Below are positions 35,601 to 45,500 of a stretch of DNA of 64,000 nt, piece by piece. The notes beneath the pieces were generated by a model. That model made no database searches, was not told where the DNA came from, and saw nothing but the letters and a program-made list of their open reading frames with translations. This stretch comes from Mikania micrantha (taxonomy: Eukaryota; Streptophyta; Magnoliopsida; Asterales; Asteraceae), in NCBI GenBank assembly GCA_009363875.1, contig CM018680.1, positions 60,376,700 through 60,440,699 on the forward strand, in the 5' to 3' direction. Numbering within the stretch: position 1 is the stretch's first letter; each line of letters opens with the position of its first letter. The translations under genes and the position numbers were made by a program.

Positions 35601-38600
35601 CATAGATATTGAATTTTTTTTTCAGTTTATGTCAGATACGATATGTGAAGATTGTTGAACCTGAAACTTATTCATACGATCAAAATCATTCTGACTTTTT
35701 AAATTATAAAATGTCATTTCATATATAATTTAATGATGAAAAAGAGTCGGCATATGTATATGAAATTAAATGTCATGCAACTTGCTTTACTATGATTTTA
35801 AGCCTACCACATATTCATCAGTAGCGAATAGCGTTAAATCGTGATAAGATACATAACGAATAGAGGAAAATAGTGACTGCTATCTTGTGTATAGCAATAA
35901 GGGTTTAGAAAGTCTCCAACATCCAAAAAAATTGTTCCTCCGTAGTTAATTAGGGTTTAGAAATGACAATTTGTCCAAAACGTTGTGCCTCCATCTAATT
36001 TGTAATCCTATTTACTTATCCAGAGTAAAGAAAAAACATGATTCCCGCTATCTTCCTGCTTTTTGGTCGCTAAACGCATATATAGCGGCGGCCTTACGCT
36101 TCCCTACATAGCACACTAGAGCGCCCACTACCATCGCTATTGATAACTATGGCCCACCATTTTAGCCCTCCACATTGCATTGAAATTAAAACACACACAA
36201 CTTCACATAAACAGCAATTGAAGACATTTTGCTTATCTGTGTAAAATTACAGGTTAAAATGACGATGTCACCCATTGGACATGGAATGACCTAGGTTTGT
36301 TATTTATCTTAAGGAATGTTTGAGACAATTGTGATTGCATAAGTCTATAAGTTTAATTAGCATACATGTTGGCGTCTTTTAATTGTTGACTGTAATATTG
36401 TTAGAATTGGGTTTGCACACACAATCAATCAATATGTTTGAAAAGTAAAACGAACACATTAACACAAGAAACAAACAAACAAACATACACAGCAAATTCT
36501 CACTTTTGAGTGAGGTCTGGGGGGAATGATAAAGGCAAACCTTACCCCTACCCTAAAATAAAATAGAGATGCATAGAGTGGACATGACACATAAAATCAA
36601 AAGCAATACCAAAATACTATGTTTTGCAAAATGGGCAGGTTGGGTAATGGGTCAGAAGGGTTGCGGGTCAAGATGGGTACGGGTCAGGATGTGTTTTAAG
36701 AAAAATCGGTTTGAGTCTAAATAAGTCGCTTTTAAAAACATCAATTTAGTTAAAATTAAAACGAATTCTAATGAAACAAATAATTTATTTAAAAAATTTT
36801 AATGATTCTATCATCAAATATATTATTCATCATTCTTACTAGCTTAAATATATTATTCATCAAGGCAAAAGTAAAAGTGCACTAATTTTAACGTTATTTC
36901 AATTATTTGTGAAAATAGCGTTAAAATCATTGGGATTATCAAATTCAAACGATAACTTTGAGCCGGGGACTCTTTCGGAGCAGCCTCTCTATCCCAATTG
37001 GGATAGGGGCAAGGTTTGTATCTATCCTTCCCCCCCAAGACCCTACTGAAAAGTGGGAATATACGGGGTAAGGTTGTTGTTTATTCTTACTAGCTTAAAT
37101 ACATTCACATCACATCATAGTAATCAAATGCGTAAGGCGCCCTCAAGGCGATTGGTCCCCCCCTAGCGCCTAGGCGTTAAGCGCCAAAAAAGCGGGGGCC
37201 TGAGAAAAAAAAAGCGCCCTTTCCAAAAAAATTCAAAAATAATTATAAAATAAAAAATAAGACTAGAAATCCAAAAGTTCTAAAATCACTAACCAACACA
37301 ATGTTCAAAATATCAAATACCAAAATCATCCCAAATGAAAAAATCCCTCAAAACCAAAAAAGTTTAAACTTGAAAACAAAAGGTTCATAAAATAATATAT
37401 AATATTTCTTCATAACCAAAGTGACTTTCCTAATTATTTACTTATTTTTTATATTTTTTCATAAATTAAAAAAAAAAAAAAAAAGTTTCCAAGTGGCGCC
37501 TGACTTTTCTAATTATCAAAAGCGGGGATTTTACCACCTGGCTTCAGATTGGAGCCTAGGCGCTCAAGGTCGCTCGCTTTTAATAACTATGATTCACATA
37601 GTTTTTATGTTACCCATTTTGACCCGCATTGTGTTAAAGTTCACTCATCTTAACCATATTAATTCATAATGCTACCCATTTTAACCCCAAGATAAATAAT
37701 TCTTTACCCAAATACCCGTTATCTTGTTATGGGAAGATTGCTAGGTCACAAATACAAAGGAGGAGTAAAAGAAATCTCTCACCTTTATCCCACACCTTTA
37801 TCTCTCACCTTTATCCAAAAACTAGAAACTCTAACCTATATCCTTAGAACAAACACAGGACTTAAGGATTTATGGTGTTCATCAATCAAGTAATCTACGT
37901 TCACAGGCTGCAACTAGGAATTTATTATTGCTTTTGTACTCTCACCATTCTTGATGAGAAATTACAAGTACCTAGACATCTATTTAATTGCTAGGAATAG
38001 GGTTACAACATTCTCAACAAAAAAAAACTATAAAATGACAGTAGTAAGGCATATTTCTGCCTAAAATAATCAATATGATTGGCAATTGGGCCAGATGCCT
38101 AAATCTACCTCCACACCTAACAGATATAACTATCTAAAAGCTTAGAATGTTAGATTTTATCCCATGCGAAATGTAATTTTTTATAAAGTAAACAATTGGG
38201 TAACATAACATCTGCTTCGGTCCAAGTAGAGCAAAATGGATTAAATCACCGTATATGGTCAAAAGCCCTCTAGGCATGCGCCTAGGCTCTCAGACAATAG
38301 GTTTCAGCAAAATTTCGGGTAAACGATGTGAATTCTGGCAAACGTTTGCAAATTCCGACCAAACTTGCTTACAACTAAAAAAATGGCTTCGAACCATCCT
38401 ATACTATCCTAAACCTAGCCCTAAACAAGAACTAAAAATTAAACACCTAAATATATATTTATGCCATGTGTCTTGCTTATCTAGGACCCATGCTTTTTAT
38501 TCGTCTTGCGCCTAGGACTAAGGCTCACCCTTTCCTCCTCGGGTGTGCCATGCGCCTTTGACAACTATACCTAACCGTTTAAAGGGGACAAAATGATTAA

Positions 38601-41020
38601 TGAAATTTTTTTAAAGGCAAAATAAAGAAGATATATGTTAGTGCTTGCGTTTAAAGGTTGTTTTACTTGTTTTCTTGGGATTCTTATTGGTTTTGTTGTA
38701 CTTTTGTATCCCCCGCATCCAATTGGATTGTGTTATAAAATCCCCCCCCATTCAAAAAAAAATTGTTGCATGCAAGAAAGAAAAATCATATTTGCTCTTA
38801 TAAACTATCATATATTTATCTCACAGGTTGGTTCCCTTACCACATTATTGCTGATAAGATAATTAACTATGTCCACATTTCCATTTGCTGAAGCCATATG
38901 AAGTGCTACAAAAATAGATAACCAAAGAACCAAGTCACAAGGATAAACTAAGTCATTGATACCATAGTCACCGTATTCGCTATACTTGCCACGAATTGCG
39001 AATTGGATCGTTTCGAACCTATTCGAATTCGATAGCGAGTTGTTCGCTCTGGGTTCGCTTGATCGGTTCGTAGCAAATCGTGAATCATATGCTCATTAAA
39101 ATCGAACCAGATTCGCATTAAAATCAAACCATTGTGAGCCTAAATTGTGATTGGAACCAAAGACTTGTGATTTATTGAACCCTAACTAATTCGATTCGAA
39201 CCAGCAATTCTTGATTTGGGAGGAAAATTTCTAATCACGCATTTGATTTGGAGTTTTGGACTTGGTACGATTATCGAGCTTTGAACGGCAACTCATAAAT
39301 TTGTTCCAATAACAGATTCAATGTACTGTTGTTCCAAGTTCCGACTTCTATTACATTGATATGGGCTATTAAAGACTAGAACATAAATAAAAAGGTCCCA
39401 AAATTATCCAATTTTGATCACCAATTAGCAATTTGTTTTGTGTTTTATTTATTTTGGAAAAATATTTATTTTGAATATATGAGTAGCGAACCGAAAATAT
39501 CGATACACTGAACCAGTTCGTACCGGAATGAGCCTATCCCTGCGAACCGAATTCGTGACCTTTAGCGAATCGCGAACCCGTTTCCTCGTTCCCGAACCAG
39601 AGCGAACCGCGAATTAGGTGACTATGATTGATACACAAAATGATTTTAGAAACCATCAAGTGTTAATAAGACAGATATGAAAAACATAAACATCAAAATA
39701 ACAAAACATGTGAGGTTAATCTACCTGTCCGCCCTTCTTCGTCCTTGGAATTAAGAGATACACCAATGGCAGCTAAGCTTATCACATCTTCAATATCATT
39801 ATATCTAGCAGCCTACTTAACAAAAAATAAGCAAATCAGCTTAACAGGATTCAGAGTCATTTAGTGCTAAGCATTATACTTTTAGATTCTCTAGACTCTA
39901 GACTTTTGAGGGATATATTCTAGACATTATTAACTTTTAAATTAGCTCAATATTCAATACACTGCCTATTTGACATGTTTCCTATATGCTTTCTATTATG
40001 TATGTCCTGTGTGAAAATTCACAGCACTCAAGAGTCGGGTATCTTTAGAAGCAGTCTCTCTATCCCAACGGGATAGGTGTAAGGTTTGCATTCATCCCCC
40101 CAGACCCTACTGATTCGTCGGACTTGAATGGGTATGTTTGTTTTTCATCATGATAACAATTAACAACATTTAAGAACTAACAAGCAAAAAGCAACCTTTG
40201 CCTAAAAAAATGCTGATGTGCAAGGATGACAAGTGCCTTGAGGCGTGCCTTACGTACTTATGGGTCAAATTAGGCTTTGTAGGAGGCTGGTATTTATAAA
40301 CAATCAAAGGGATGAATGCATAAAAAGGTTGACAAGTAAAACGGGTTAAAGAAACACAGTATCTAATTGTAATAAAACTTTTTCGGTTGCACATAAAGCA
40401 ACAGAAACAAAGGATTCAACTCCGGAGTGTATCACCAAAGTTTCTAATACAAAAAACTGAATAAAAAGTCCCAAATGCAGCATAAACAAGACACCAATAT
40501 ACCCTTTCATTTTTTGCTTTCTAAAATATATTAAGTTTTAAGTCATACAACTCATCAGATGAGTTCCTAATATTGCCAATAAAGAGGGCAAGAATATTAC
40601 ATTTACAGTATTTTGAACATATTTGCATGGTCTCAGATTATATTCAATCTTCAAATGATCAACCAAATCCCAAATTTTTCATCAGTAATTGTGAATCACG
40701 GAGTCCACACTCACTACTTGAACCTCGAATTCCAAAAGAATCCTTCAAGATAAAGATTACTAACTGTCTAGCTAATTCTGACCGAATAATGCAATAATAT
40801 CCCTTCAATTAGCTTAGAATAAAGCCGAAATGAGTTTACAAATAAAAAATTAAAAAAAAAAAAAAACTATTCTTAAATATGGTTTCAATTACGTAAAATC
40901 AAGGGGTCTAATCTTCTTTGAATGCAAAAATTGGTGTTACCTCACGAAGCAAGGCCTCAACGTGTTCGGATTCGTTAGTAGTCAGATTCTGCTCTGCTAT
41001 ATATTACCTTCCGCCACCAT
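32642..41020 (-). CDS. Ankyrin-repeat protein, six exons, frame broken near the start
   Basis: Exons (minus): 40941-41020, 39725-39812, 38841-38905, 32978-33046, 32833-32882, 32642-32750, all with GT-AG borders and matching phases. About 152 residues. It starts MVAEGNI, then ESEHVEALLREAARYNDIEDVISL. Two clear ankyrin repeats follow (GRTALHMASANGNVDIVNYLI and NNTPLHWACLNGHIEVVKLLI) and a degenerate third (RTPVDEAAIGGKMDVIDAI), ending ELTRASV at a TGA. It closely resembles the small plant ankyrin proteins of the At3g09890 type; role unknown, presumably protein binding. In exon 1 a TATATA run (about 41000-41004) has two bases too many, so the ATG at 41018-41020 runs into TAG unless this is an error. 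Intron 3 is 5.8 kb and full of transposons. The REN1-like gene lies upstream on the same strand. Confidence 0.85.
33047..34068. other. Intron 3 of the ankyrin gene, unremarkable part
   Basis: AT-rich intronic sequence without a recognisable element; short ORFs are not supported. Confidence 0.55.
34069..34323 (-). mobile_element. SINE (Au-like 3' part) with hairpin, minus orientation
   Basis: Reading minus: AGCAGCCTCTCTACCCC, GGGGTAAGGCTGTCTACATC, CTCAGACCC and a tail of TTGA repeats. This 3' layout resembles the plant Au SINE. The 5' part has a near-perfect hairpin, ATTTTAACGTTATTTT...AAAATAACGTTAAAAT. The flanks ATTATATGT (34060-34068 and 34324-34332) are a 9-bp duplication. Confidence 0.75.
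34333..36459. other. Intron 3 of the ankyrin gene, AT-rich
   Basis: No gene. A possible decayed hAT-like piece at about 35822-36160 ends CGCTATTGATAACTATGG, but the termini and duplication were not confirmed. Confidence 0.45.
36460..36575 (-). mobile_element. SINE, 5'-truncated copy
   Basis: Reverse orientation. A GTTTG-repeat tail (AAACAAACAAACAAAC on the plus strand) is followed by GAGGTCTGGGGGGAATGATAAAGGCAAACCTTACCCCTACCC. Same family as 34069-34323. Confidence 0.6.
36625..36845 (+). repeat. Dispersed AT-rich repeat family (copy 4)
   Basis: GCAAAATGGGCAGGTTGGGTAATGGGTC, then TCGGTTTGAGTCTAAATAAGTC, as in the copies near 9.1 and 30-31 kb. It is interrupted by the SINE and MITE that follow and seems to continue at about 37605-37740. 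Confidence 0.55.
36851..37082 (+). mobile_element. SINE (Au-like) with 19-bp target duplication
   Basis: Flanked by a perfect 19-bp repeat, ATTCTTACTAGCTTAAATA, at 36832-36850 and 37083-37101. It contains the AACGTTATTT hairpin near 36890-36930, then CGGAGCAGCCTCTCTATCCC, GGGGCAAGGTTTGTATCTATCC, AAGACCCTACT and a GGTTGTTGTTT tail. It is the clearest copy for defining the family. Confidence 0.85.
37116..37591. mobile_element. hAT MITE (CATAGTTAT termini), copy A
   Basis: The right end ATAACTATG pairs with the left end CATAGTAATC. The interior has GGCGCCCTCAAGGCGATTGG and AAGCGCCAAAAAAGCG. It is an inverted relative of 44331-44809. ATTCACAT follows at 37592-37599 and precedes at 37103-37110, with an extra CACAT at 37111-37115. 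Confidence 0.75.
38250..38571. mobile_element. Possible hAT-like MITE (GCGCCTAGG-rich)
   Basis: The left part TATGGTCAAAAGCCCTC..GCGCCTAGG faces GCGCCTAGG...GCGCCTTTGACAACTATA on the right, imperfect inverted ends. The flanks (AATCACCG / CCTAACCG) only partly agree. It lies in intron 3 of the ankyrin gene. Confidence 0.4.
38963..39626. mobile_element. hAT MITE with 8-bp duplication ATTGATAC
   Basis: Flanked by ATTGATAC at 38955-38962 and 39627-39634. The termini CATAGTCACCGTATTCGC and its counterpart GCGAATTAGGTGACTATG are inverted repeats. The body is rich in GCGAACC/GGTTCGC words. It lies in intron 2 of the ankyrin gene. Confidence 0.85.
40024..40146 (+). mobile_element. SINE, 5'-truncated copy
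   Basis: AGAAGCAGTCTCTCTATCCC, GGATAGGTGTAAGGTTTGCATTCATCC, CCAGACCCTACT and a GGGTATGTTTGTTTTT tail. Same family as 36851-37082. In intron 1 of the ankyrin gene. Confidence 0.65.
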
Positions 41021-41366
41021 TCTCCGGCCACCGCGTCTGTATGTTCGTGAGGATGAAGGATGAATGGGTCAATTTTGCTTTTATTTTAGGGTTACTTTCA
41101 CATGCTCCATAAAATCAAACTTTAACCTTAATTGTAAATCAACAAAATTTAAATTTTTTAATTTAAAAAAACCTTTTAATTAATCTTTTCTTCTATTATT
41201 TCAAAAATAAATATTTATTTTTAAATATAAAAACTTATAATTAATGTTATTAATTATTAATAATATGCATTGTTTATATAAATGAACTAAATTAATGCTA
41301 ATAATGTCACATTTCATTTTTTTAAAAGAATTATTGTCGCATATCATTTTTTAATCTTTACAATCA
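41021..41366. other. Upstream region of the ankyrin gene
   Basis: Directly 5' of the ankyrin ATG (minus strand), AT-rich, with no clear TATA box I would defend. It should include the promoter and 5' UTR. Confidence 0.45.
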
Positions 41367-41699
41367 TCTCTCTCATATTAAATGATAATTATAATTATAT
41401 TTTTTAATTTATTAAATAATTTTTAATCTAATGACTTTATATATCTTTTTTTTCATTTAAAAAATAGGTCTACAAATAAATAAAATCTTTTTTATTAAAA
41501 AACACAATTAAACAAAGTTTACAAAATATGAAAATTTTCTAAAAATGATTTTTTTTTAAAAAATAAGAATTAATTTAAATTTTTAATTTAGGAAAAATAA
41601 AAGTTTTGTAAAAATAAGTTTTCTTAAAAAAATAAGTTTTTTTACAAAGTATATAACATTTATGTTTTCAACCCATGTAATACACGGGTTTTTACCTAG
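41367..41699 (+). mobile_element. Short non-autonomous Helitron
   Basis: 5' end TCTCTCTCATATTAAATG follows an A. The 3' end has the hairpin CCCATGTAATACACGGG followed by TTTTTACCTAG and then T. TC...CTAG ends, a terminal hairpin and A/T flanks are the Helitron signature. 333 bp, no coding. Closely similar in plan to 54163-54501. Confidence 0.8.
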
Positions 41700-41924
41700 T
41701 TAATAATATGATAATAAATATTATCAATGTTTATTGTTAAATATATACACACATATATATACATTAAAAAAATTATAAATTTGTATTTTTAAAGTTTTTT
41801 TAATATAAAAAAGGTATAATAATTTAATTAAAAAAGAATGTAATTAGTTTAATATGATAAAAAATTATGAAATCACATAATTTTTATTCACACAGCATGT
41901 GTAATACACGAGTCTATAGCCTAG
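41700..41924 (+). mobile_element. Helitron 3' end, 5' end unclear
   Basis: Ends with the hairpin-like GTGTAATACAC and AGCCTAG followed by T at 41925. The 5' TC end was not fixed; it may lie before 41367 with the shorter Helitron inserted in it. Confidence 0.5.
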
Positions 41925-42197
41925 TTTATAATATAATGTTAAATCCTACTAATATTACTTTTTTTTTATAAAATATGCAATTAGGTATTATGTTTTGTAT
42001 CAAATTATAACAAAGTTTTCTTATTTATGAGATATTAATTTTATTATCAGTTTGATTAAAATTTTATCAAATAATAACACTTTTTTAATTTTTTAAAATT
42101 AATAATATAAACTTAAATGCATTAACAATTCTTAATTTAAATAATAATAATAATAAATGTGGTGTAAGGTGCATAGAGATGTATAAATTATAATTGT

Positions 42198-42297
42198 NNN
42201 NNNNNNNNNNNNNNNNNNNNNNNNNNNNNNNNNNNNNNNNNNNNNNNNNNNNNNNNNNNNNNNNNNNNNNNNNNNNNNNNNNNNNNNNNNNNNNNNN
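42198..42297. other. Assembly gap, 100 N
   Basis: Exactly 100 N, the conventional size for a gap of unknown length. The missing last exon(s) of the REN1-like gene should lie in or near it. Confidence 0.97.
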
Positions 42298-42344
42298 TTC
42301 TTGAAAAATCAATCACCTACACATTTAACACCTTTATTGTCACA

Positions 42345-42425
42345 ACATACAAACAACAAACACACCGAATAAAGTCTCGCTATGCAATACGGTCTGGGGG
42401 TGGGATGAAGGCAAAAATATTGTCA
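42345..42425 (-). mobile_element. SINE 3' fragment
   Basis: On the plus strand AACAACAAACACACC..GGTCTGGGGGTGGGATGAAGGCAAA, the reversed tail and GACCC region of the SINE family seen at 36851-37082. Confidence 0.5.
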
Positions 42426-42559
42426 CAAAAAGCTATTATATGGCATGTTTATTACAACTTATATTTGAGAATTATCCTTTTAAATTAAAATCACATGATC
42501 ATGAAAAAAAACAGCATAATAAATTTGAAAAGAAATAAATTGTTTTCATCAAGTCTAAC

Positions 42560-45500
42560 CTCAGCTGGTCTTGATGTAGATGGCATGCTGGCAGAATCAG
42601 GGGCTTCAAAATCATCCATGGATAAACCTGCAAATGTCTTGTTACTCTTAGGATCCCTAATCCTGTTGAGTTTAGAAATCGCCCACGAGCAGGTTGTCTG
42701 CTTGTGTTTCCATTTATTAAGGTTTGGCCTTTAATGTTTCTTAGTTCTGCTCCCATTGAGGTTTCCTGAAAAGTGTAAAAAAGATATATTTATATATATA
42801 CATGATTTGTTCACATGAACAATGCTAATTTCTAAGAGATGGTGAAATGAATGTGTTGGATTGGGTCCAAATGGGTCGGGTTGGTTGACGCTTGCCACTT
42901 TCATCGTTTTTTTTTTTAATTTATGATTAATAAATGTGTTAGATAGATGCAATTACACAAAAAGCTATAGCATTTATTAAAGCATTTATCCATTTGAATA
43001 CACTTCGGATGACTTTTAGCCCAATTCTACTTGGCCCGTTAGAGATAAAACATATCCCAAATCAATCTATTTATAGGAAAACGGGCTTAAATTTCCTCAT
43101 TGGCAATTCTTTGTGGCAAAAAATATGAATCATTATCGAAATCAACTTCATATTTGGAGTAGATTTACCTCTGATCTTTGTTTTCGTTCATGTTGATATA
43201 AGCAATAGTAGAATCAAAATCCTGCTGAAAAACTCTCCTGCCAAAAACATGAGTAATCACTTTCTTAATACACCTCCAAAAAGATTTATATGTGAATTAT
43301 AAAAACTAAACATTTTTATAAATAAAATAACTCACTGATGAGAATTATGGTTATGGAGATGGTGGTGTCTATCAGAAGCATCAGATAGATAGCCATAGTG
43401 ACGGTGGCGTTGTTGATGAAGTTGTTGATGCAATTCTGCAACTTTTTGCTTAAGGCGAGCAACATCTGCTTCTCTGCTAGAGCAATCTCCTCAAGCTCTG
43501 CTCTTGTCTTCATATGAAGTATATGACATCAAGTAATTTGAAAAAACAAAAATAAAAAAATTAGCTCGGAAAAGAAACATGTTAATCGGGTCGAATTTAT
43601 TAAAAGAATATTAATACTGAAATCATATAACCTTGTAATCATATCCTACACACTAATTTACGCCTAATAAATAAGTAACTTTTAACTCCATATATCACAA
43701 TTCCGTGAGCCCAAGATTTATTTTTTCAAGATTCTCTCGTTTCACCTTTTCGTATTCTCCTTCTTCTGATGTAATAGTTAATATTCCTTTGTTCAACCTC
43801 CTATTTTTTGATACCACCCCTTTACTATTTAATATTTGCTTTATTGAACTTGTGTAATACACAAGTTTCGAACCTAGTTATTTATCAAAAATTAAAAAAT
43901 TTTGGGCAAAAAGTGTTTCAGAATTCAGATACCCGACTCTCCATTTGCCACCTTTAAGGGAATGACACCATGACAAGTAAACATATAGAACAATTGAACA
44001 AAAAAAGAGAAACCTTTGCATCCATATTATGGGATTGGGAAACCTGCCCAGAAGATATGCTTAACCCAACTTCTAATACAGATTTTAATTCTCTCTCAGC
44101 TTGTAACTGTTCTTGCAATCTTGAAACCTGTCATTATAGACAAGTAAAATCAGATGCCTGAAATGATATTAAACACAAATTCCATATATTAATTGAAGTT
44201 GGGTCAAAACAGGTCAGGACAGATTATTTTATGTGGTCGGCAAGATACGAGTCACGTCGGGTTTTGCCAACCTGCCAACACACTATGTCTTAATATTTTC
44301 AAATTTGGTTACAGATTTAGTCAAACACATCATAGTTATTAAAAGCAAGCGCCTTGAGCGCCTAGGCTCCAATCTGAAGCCAGGCGGTAAAATCCCGCTT
44401 TTGATAATTAGGAAAGTCAGGCGCCACTTGGAAACTTGTTTTTTTTTAATTTATGAAAAATATATAAATTAATCATAAGTTAACATAATTAGGAAAGTCA
44501 GGCGCCACTTTGGTTATGAAGAAATATTATCTATTATTTTATGAACTTTTTGTTTTCAAGTTTAAACATTTTGGTTTTGAGAGATTTTTTCATTTGGGAT
44601 GATTTTGCTATTTGATATTTTGAACATTGTGTTTGGTTAGTTAGCACTCTTTGGATTTCTAGTCTTATTTTTTATTTTAGAATTTATTTTAGAATTTTTT
44701 GGAAAGGACGCTTTTTTTTTCTCAGGCCCCCGCTTTTTTGGCGCTTAACACCTAGGCCCTAGGCGGGGACCAATCGCCTTGAGGGCGCCTTACACATTTG
44801 ATAACTATGAAACACATGCAATCATAATCACTAGTCTCCATATAAAATGATGCAACATCAAATGGAGAAAGGGGGGCTTACATCTTCTTCAAGTGCCAGC
44901 CTACGTTCATGTAATGTTTGCTTCCTTCTTTCCAGGCTAGCTTGAAGCATTGTGTTTCCTCTCACCTAAAATAAATATAAATAAACTATTAATATTTAAA
45001 TAAATTTTATTGCCAGTGCAGAATAAGCACAAGGAGAATAAAACTATGACCTCATTCGCAAGTTTTTGCTTCAAGTCGTTTTTTGCTAGCTCAAGCCTCT
45101 GAATAGCAAGCCTACAAGCACACATAATTCCTTTGAACTGAACGAGGAAATGAGCAATTTTCACACTCTAAGTAATCTATACCTAGTAAATAACTAAATG
45201 TTTGCGACACCTGTCACTATTCTGTGAGCCTAAGATTTTTTTCATGCTTCTCTTATCTCACCTCTTGTATTCTTTCTTCCCCATGTAATATTTATGATTT
45301 CCTTTATTCAACCCTCTATTTTTTTGTTCACTCCTTCACTATTTAATAATTCATTTATTTAACCCGTATAATACACGTGTTCCTAACTAGTTGGTTAATG
45401 CAGCATTAAAATCCATTGACATAGGTATTCTAAAAAAAACATAAATTGATTGAAGTGTACTATTCTTACTCTTCTTCTCCAGAGAGAATCAGCCGAATTC

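Noticed and set aside
35822..36160. Possible hAT element with CGCTATTGATAACTATGG end
   Set aside because: The left terminus and 8-bp duplication do not match well enough.
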